Positions 61,201-64,000 of a stretch of 64,000 nucleotides of DNA are shown here, in pieces (within the stretch, counting starts at the first letter, position 1; each line of letters starts with the position of its first letter). A program made the translations under genes and the position numbers. This stretch comes from Paractinoplanes durhamensis. Its GTDB lineage: Bacteria; Actinomycetota; Actinomycetes; Mycobacteriales; Micromonosporaceae. The stretch spans positions 217,310 through 281,309 of the forward strand of contig NZ_BOML01000057.1 in the NCBI RefSeq assembly GCF_016862175.1, read 5' to 3'. A model generated the notes under the pieces. It saw only the letters and a program-made list of their open reading frames with translations. It did not search any database and was not told the origin of the DNA.

Positions 61201-61314
61201 ACGGTCACCGTCAAACACACCGGCGGCGACCTGACGATCCTGTTCACCCGGGAGAAGGGCGAGGCCGACCCGATCCTCAACGCCCTGAAGGTCCAGGAGG
61301 ACCCACGCCTCTGA
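55210..61314 (+). CDS. Giant modular secreted S8 subtilase, 2034 aa
   Basis: A signal peptide (about 1-27) and an inhibitor-I9-like propeptide (about 50-150) precede the S8 domain (about 165-480). Its triad residues lie in SNLDSGVQFD (Asp), DDNGHGTHTMG (His) and MSGTSMAAPHVAG (Ser), as in bacillopeptidase-F-like enzymes. The rest is modular. It has carboxypeptidase-regulatory-like (CNA-B-like) sandwiches, e.g. GTLTGVVTAGGAPVPATDVT and HDISGRVVDDKKRPVPNADI. There are two copies of a large beta domain (YRCAVTEGEYLRGTDPVTF; YTMTVTDGLYRQGTVES), a six-bladed-type segment (about 1035-1255), and two malectin-like carbohydrate-binding domains near 1315-1475 and 1880-2030. No cell-wall anchor is seen, so it is likely secreted. 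GGCGGAAGG lies upstream of the ATG. Confidence 0.92.
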   Translation: MRLKALAASLAVAVGLSIFQSLPASAAEPDPGPAGKIAPTLTDRFRTQPSSDFWITFETGADLAPAKKIADWAARGRFVYDALTTAAKTSAASVSAELDRAGVKYTSYPIANAVLVKNGTEKLALDVAARVQVAEIHATPQVALVDPVDEKLPAAARAEADTVTWGLESIHAPQAWAMGATGAGITVSNLDSGVQFDHPALLHQYRGTKPDGTVDHNYNWMATRGSCATAPCDDNGHGTHTMGTMVGSDGTDHVGVAPDAQWIATNGCCDSTGVESLLRSGWWLLAPTDLQGNNPDPAKRPQVINNSWGQNVEHDFDDFFRAVDEAWTAAGIFSTWSSGNTSPYAACDSVSSPGAAASAYSVGALSPDGTLASFSRKGEGEGGRIKPEISAPGDAVRSSYPNNSYTEMSGTSMAAPHVAGAVAALWSYDPTLIGQVDETRRLLGESAVDVDDTECGGTAEINNMYGEGRLDLVRLLELAPRKGGTLTGVVTAGGAPVPATDVTISGPFSRSIGTDADGRFTTNLPAGDYQLSTKVFGYLTATAKVTITLGENTSVTLPLTAAAKHDISGRVVDDKKRPVPNADITIKDTPLKPVRTDAGGAFTITAVPEGAYQLAVKPNACFSPSTVPLTVGAQNEPSEIPVGLVVDEGGYRCAVTEGEYLRGTDPVTFTSGVWATVQLPFPIALYNGSHDTLGIGLRGVIAPDGSTGPGYGGAGIFPLYVETPVEFAPGGGVFTAATKVNGEDAFVVEYRNAKIWSWPTRAEYTEPVNFSATLTRSGTMIFGYGDGVGTDDPITGGANAVTGIQGWAGVDGIRFSDHAPMLHDGMIVTYDMPDFGYLDATVADQNDKLPVAGAKVSFSTKDGLVETVTTNGTGIVHRQLPVGDYTMTVEAPNYTTAAYPFALKQLYAKATIDARLTTGAAGLKADGLDALLGTDQNGVGSLTLTNNGSAPLTYDLGEAARHPELDAAGTTARTGTGAASTIDLAAWKAGANGMKPSNVATSSIAAAQAATKVGATAGGDVITRIPIPGTIAEKEPSGIGYDGDVWVHDYNARTNTAYTVTGKKTGKVFDASWNPAYRAFDMALDTRTGDMCQMEDSPASYIHCFNRETGKETRQIKGDWSTLQLTGLAYNPAQDVFYVGGRANGMIGTVAGTSHDNPGKLLSFCAPPLPEVMGLAYNQASDTIWYTDLTYNRPTRLLQVDPGDCSLVNAWWFPGQKAGQGGGLETDATGALWAADQLADDVVLVDVEDDLLTDLPWLSLSSTGGTLAPGQSTTVQVAISSKGAEPGVQGANIVVRSDSGRQSKSYVPVTLTTTKYQVGVNAGGAKLTDGSGYTWSADQAAGKKSWGYEGKTKINFTKTPIAGTTDDALFQSQRTTEDKQLFYRFPDAPKGTYAIDFGFAEIDRTARGKRVFDVLVDGALTDYAYDPTAAVGPNTADWRRAVVQHEGGPLTVELRGSKGLKPPSIAALRVTLDPRADKAEPADQPEEPAPGPVPVAPAGRSYTMTVTDGLYRQGTVESGWHGDDLCGPLWFDADYLQPFYDTAWDGVCVTTNGTLTFDRANTSGNNTALPSPYPIDAIYPFWDDLVVDDEAGIYFGTTEVDGSAAQVVEWRNVTFYSDRTARVSFSVTLIADGRIQIGYGDGVGGDNPLTQGSSATVGVESLNRNAAAQYSVNQPALKTGLGLEYSLPAAGTIEGTVTDKNDGKPIAGAIVTLKGSAADRVITTDAKGRWKAQALLGENTVQVEAPNYITASHPVTITKKDQAEVRDTALTTGVATVTGADLDWLLDKAQKATADVTVTNSGSAPLEVRISEATDLPWLTLTGTAATGTVTLAAGTSTTVTVTADNAGIKPGVLAGELLVASTAGKGETQLKPVRLATSAYWKGVDAGGRGYLDWSPDQALSSRTTWGYIGGKATTTRSDIAGTDDDALFRTQRTGETFSYVFKNAPAGTYRIGLDFAELEKVKPGKRAFDVLANGKIALYDHDVQANVGALTADRNTVTVKHTGGDLTILFTREKGEADPILNALKVQEDPRL

Positions 61315-61330
61315 GCCGGCCCCCGACACG

Positions 61331-61370
61331 GTCGGAGTCTCCCCGGACAGTTCGCCGGGGAGACTCCGAC
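61331..61370 (+). terminator. Strong terminator after the giant subtilase
   Basis: A perfect 16-bp stem (61331-61346 with 61355-61370) with an 8-nt loop, 16 nt downstream of the stop. GC-rich with no U-run, as usual in this group. Confidence 0.8.
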
Positions 61371-61495
61371 CGCACAGCGAGCAGCATGGCCCGTGATGCA
61401 CAGCCCACCACCCATCGTCACCGGACGGCTGCGACTGCACTCACGACGAGGTGCGCACATCCACGAAGTCGCGGCGCTGCAACAACGCGTGGAAC

Positions 61496-62010
61496 TACCT
61501 TGGGCTGGTAGTGCACGACGATCTGGTCGTCCGTCTCCAGGGCACGGCGCAGGTCGCCGAGCAGCGCGAGCCGGTTCAGGGCATGCCGGTCAACGGCCGG
61601 GTCGTAGGTCCGGATGCCGTCGTGGTGCGCCTTGGCCAGGTGCATGGCGGCGTCCGCGTGCCGCAGCAGCGCGTCGCCGCCGGTCTCGCCGGCGGCGGCG
61701 CAGGCCACCCCGATGCGGCGCCGTCGATCTCGAACGTGCGGTGCAGCTCGGCAAGCAGCAGCTCGGCCGCCGCCTCGGCGGTGACCTGGTCGGCGCCGGG
61801 CAGCAGCACCGCGAAGTCGTCGCCGCCCAGCCGGGCGACGGTGGCATCGGCCGGGGCGGTCGCGGAGAGCCGCTCGGCGACCTGCCGCAGCAGCAGGTCA
61901 CCCTGTTGGTAGCCGAGTTGGTCGTTGACCTCCTTGAACCGTTCCAGGTCGACGGCCAGCACCGCGGCCGGCTGGCCGGAGCGCGACGCGGACTGCAGGT
62001 TCAGGCGCAG
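61496..62010 (-). pseudogene. GGDEF-EAL pseudogene, truncated at both ends and frameshifted
   Basis: On the minus strand, the frame just after the helicase stop encodes the middle of a GGDEF domain (AAVLAVDLERFKEVNDQLGY, then ARLGGDDFAVLLPGADQV with GGDDF instead of GGDEF). Near 61710-61735 the homology jumps to another frame (GVACAAAGETGGDALLRHAD, RLALLGDLRRALETDDQ), with part of the GASIG strand lost at the junction. Similarity stops after HYQPKV, the first strand of an EAL domain. The DPLTGLxNR start and almost the whole EAL domain are missing. No start codon or ribosome site remains. The other three c-di-GMP genes of the window are intact. Confidence 0.8.
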
Positions 62011-64000
62011 CAGCACTGCGTAGCGATCTGCAGGCGGCCGAGTTCCTGGGTGCATCGGGTGAGCGCGATGTAGAGCCCGTTCCAGCCGCGCGGCTCGGCC
62101 GTGATGCCGTCGGGATCCACGACCAGGGTCGCGTCCCATTCCAGGCCCTTGGCCTGGGTGGCGGTGAGTACCGGCACGTCGTTCAGGACAGCCGCAAGTT
62201 CTTCGGCGTACGCCGCGGAGGCGACCACGCCCACCGTCCCACCCACCCACCGCTGCCGCAGGCTCTCGACCGTCGCGGCCGCCGTGTCGAGCAGTTCCGC
62301 CGGCGTCACGGTGAGCTCCCACGGGGTGATGCCGGCGGAACGCACGGCCCTCGGCGGGGCGTTGAGGCTGCCGGCTTTGGCCAGGACCGGCCCGGTGAGC
62401 TCGATGACCTCGCGGGGCGTGCGGTAGCAGATGGTCAGCTCCGCCGCGGTCCAGCGCTCCCCCAGCGTCGCCCGCACCGCCTGCGCCCAGCTGGTGTGCC
62501 GATGTGACGCCTCGGTCTGGTCGATGTCGCCGACCGCGGTGATGGAACGGGCCGGGCACCGCCGCAGCACCATGTGCCACTGCATGTCGGACAGCTCCTG
62601 CGCCTCGTCGATCACGACATGCCCGTACACCCAGCCTCGCTCCCGCCGGGCACGCTCCGCGACACTCACACCGGGCGGCGCGGCCACCGGCCGGTCGCCG
62701 AGCAGGTCCGCGATCGCGTCGAGCAACGGGATGTCACTCGACGCCCACGGCAGCGCGGCGGTGGCGGAGACCAGCGTGACCTCCTCCGCGGACAGCTCCG
62801 GCGCGAACCGGCTCAGCAGGGCCCGGTCGCCGAGCAGGCGCCTGAGCATCGCGTCCGGATCCCGGGTCGGCCACCACGTCTCGACGAACCGCGCGATGGT
62901 GGTGCTGCCGGCGATGCGCTCACGCAGCTCCTCGATCTCCTCGTCCGACATCAGCCCGTCGACGTCGCTGCCGGTGGCCGTCGATCGCGGCTCGGCCCGC
63001 CGGTCGAACCGGGCGAGAATGTCCTCGAAGCCCTCCTCCATCTGCTGCAGCAACGCCTCGCGCTGTTCGGCGACGGCGTCGGCCAGCAATTGGTGCAGGT
63101 GCTCGGCGAAGGCCCGGCGAGCACGGTGGTAGGAACGGCCGGCCGTCGCCGAGGCCAGCGCGTCCGCAACGGCTTGCGCGTCGATGACGTACGCCTCGCC
63201 CTCCCACCGCAGGCTCAGGTCGCGCGCCGGCGGCAGAAGCGCCCGCACGTACGCCTCCAGCGCGGGCTGCCACAGCGCGCGCCCCTTGATCTCCGAGATC
63301 CGCCGGTCCTCGGCACGCTGGACGGTGACCCCGGGAACCAGGGTGTCGCAGGTGGCGGACACGACCGCCGTCTCGCCGAGCGCGGGCAGCACCTGGGCGA
63401 TGTAGTCGAGGAAGCGGGGCGAGGGCCCGAGCACCAGCACCGCCTGCTCCGCCATCTGCTGATGGGTGAACAGCAGGTACGCCACCCGGTGCAACGCCAC
63501 TACCGTCTTGCCCGTACCTGGGCCGCCCTGAACGATCAGCGGCCCGGTCGCATCGGCACGGATGATGTCGTCCTGCTCGCGCTGCAGCGTCGAGATCGCC
63601 GTCGCCATACGTCCGGTGCGCCGCTGGTCCAATGCCGACAGAAGGGCACCTTCGCCGACGAGGTCGGACGCCGCCGTCCCGTCCAGCGGCTCGTCGTCAA
63701 CGCCGGTCACCACCACGCCGCTGGTGCGCACGTGCCGGCGCCGGGCCTGTCCTTGCGGGTCGATCACCGTCGCGGTGTAGAAGGGCCGCGCGGCCGGGGC
63801 ACGCCAGTCCACCACCAGCGGGTCGGCCTGCACATCCTCGTCCCGCAGCCCGACCCGGCCGATGCGCCGTACCGTGCCGTCGAGGCCGTCGAGGCGCCCG
63901 AAGACAAGCCCGCTGCCCGTCTGCCGGATCTCTTCGTACTGTCGCTGGAGCATCCGCCGGCGGGCGAGATCCTCCGTGTCCGCGGCGGCCTGCTCGACCC
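62001..64000 (-). CDS. HelR/HelD-like RNA-polymerase-associated ATPase (5' end outside the window)
   Basis: About 665 residues are visible and the frame is still open at the window edge. It contains a UvrD-like ATPase split by an insertion: Walker A VQGGPGTGKT, then VVIDEAQELSDMQW (Walker B, motif II), AVGDIDQTEA (motif III) and LTATQAKGLEWD plus ALTRCTQ (motifs V-VI). The upstream part has FGRLDG and VDWRAPAARPFYTA, typical of HelD/HelR proteins. These recycle stalled RNA polymerase, and HelR homologues can expel rifamycin from it. The N-terminal coiled-coil arm is outside the window. The last residues (QIATQCCCA) are unusual and coincide with the join to the GGDEF pseudogene, so the native C-terminus may be altered. 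Confidence 0.85.
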   Translation of the reverse strand, partial: VEQAAADTEDLARRRMLQRQYEEIRQTGSGLVFGRLDGLDGTVRRIGRVGLRDEDVQADPLVVDWRAPAARPFYTATVIDPQGQARRRHVRTSGVVVTGVDDEPLDGTAASDLVGEGALLSALDQRRTGRMATAISTLQREQDDIIRADATGPLIVQGGPGTGKTVVALHRVAYLLFTHQQMAEQAVLVLGPSPRFLDYIAQVLPALGETAVVSATCDTLVPGVTVQRAEDRRISEIKGRALWQPALEAYVRALLPPARDLSLRWEGEAYVIDAQAVADALASATAGRSYHRARRAFAEHLHQLLADAVAEQREALLQQMEEGFEDILARFDRRAEPRSTATGSDVDGLMSDEEIEELRERIAGSTTIARFVETWWPTRDPDAMLRRLLGDRALLSRFAPELSAEEVTLVSATAALPWASSDIPLLDAIADLLGDRPVAAPPGVSVAERARRERGWVYGHVVIDEAQELSDMQWHMVLRRCPARSITAVGDIDQTEASHRHTSWAQAVRATLGERWTAAELTICYRTPREVIELTGPVLAKAGSLNAPPRAVRSAGITPWELTVTPAELLDTAAATVESLRQRWVGGTVGVVASAAYAEELAAVLNDVPVLTATQAKGLEWDATLVVDPDGITAEPRGWNGLYIALTRCTQELGRLQIATQCCCA

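Overview
The window is a high-GC actinobacterial chromosome segment. Codon third positions are almost all G or C, GTG and TTG starts are frequent, and the gene families point the same way: SARP/BTAD regulator, SigE-type ECF sigma factor, NIT-domain histidine kinase, HelR-type helicase, an HspR-type operator before lon, and a GerW spore-protein remnant. A Micromonosporaceae member such as Actinoplanes fits best, but that is inference from gene content. No tRNA, rRNA, CRISPR array, insertion sequence or prophage was seen.

Layout. 1-5.5 kb: the C-terminus of a Ser/Thr kinase, a secreted subtilase with an autotransporter-type beta-repeat, a broken GerW gene, a small Cys protein and a SulP transporter. 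5.6-14.4 kb: a P1B ATPase with a C-terminal hemerythrin domain, two GGDEF-EAL proteins and a NIT-domain kinase. 14.4-20.8 kb: a lipoprotein, an M4 metalloprotease, an SDR with a divergent MmyB-type regulator, a tandem-repeat Cys/His/Trp protein and a dynamin-stalk-like membrane protein. 20.8-26.7 kb: a four-gene overlapping operon with one response regulator and three histidine-kinase-like proteins (two with degraded catalytic features), divergent from a membrane-anchored Hsp70-type ATPase.

26.6-35.7 kb is the most unusual part. The minus strand carries a mau-like set: an uncharacterised 226-aa protein, a MauD/TlpA-like thioredoxin, a long-leader twin-arginine Cys/Trp-rich protein, two membrane proteins, a MauE-like protein, an ECF sigma factor and a membrane-anchored propeller protein. 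Divergent from it are a compact SARP regulator and three start/stop-overlapping genes: an acyl-CoA-dehydrogenase-like protein, a leaderless PhnD-like binding-fold protein, and a fusion of a Cys-less TusA-like domain with a ferritin-like di-iron domain. A SARP-type 11-bp-period direct repeat lies between the two arms.

35.7-51.8 kb: a lipoprotein, lon with an HspR-type inverted repeat, a TrmB/LuxR-like regulator, a second M4 protease with a beta-propeller, a FIST plus GAF-GGDEF pair, and a five-gene peptide ABC transporter followed by an RDD protein. 51.9-64 kb: a LuxR-type ATPase regulator, a 2034-aa modular subtilase, a GGDEF-EAL pseudogene, and a HelR-like helicase that runs off the window.

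Recurring themes are secreted proteolysis (two subtilases and two M4 proteases), c-di-GMP signalling (three intact genes and one wreck), and very tight packing: many GTGA/ATGA overlaps and three convergent pairs whose 3' ends overlap.
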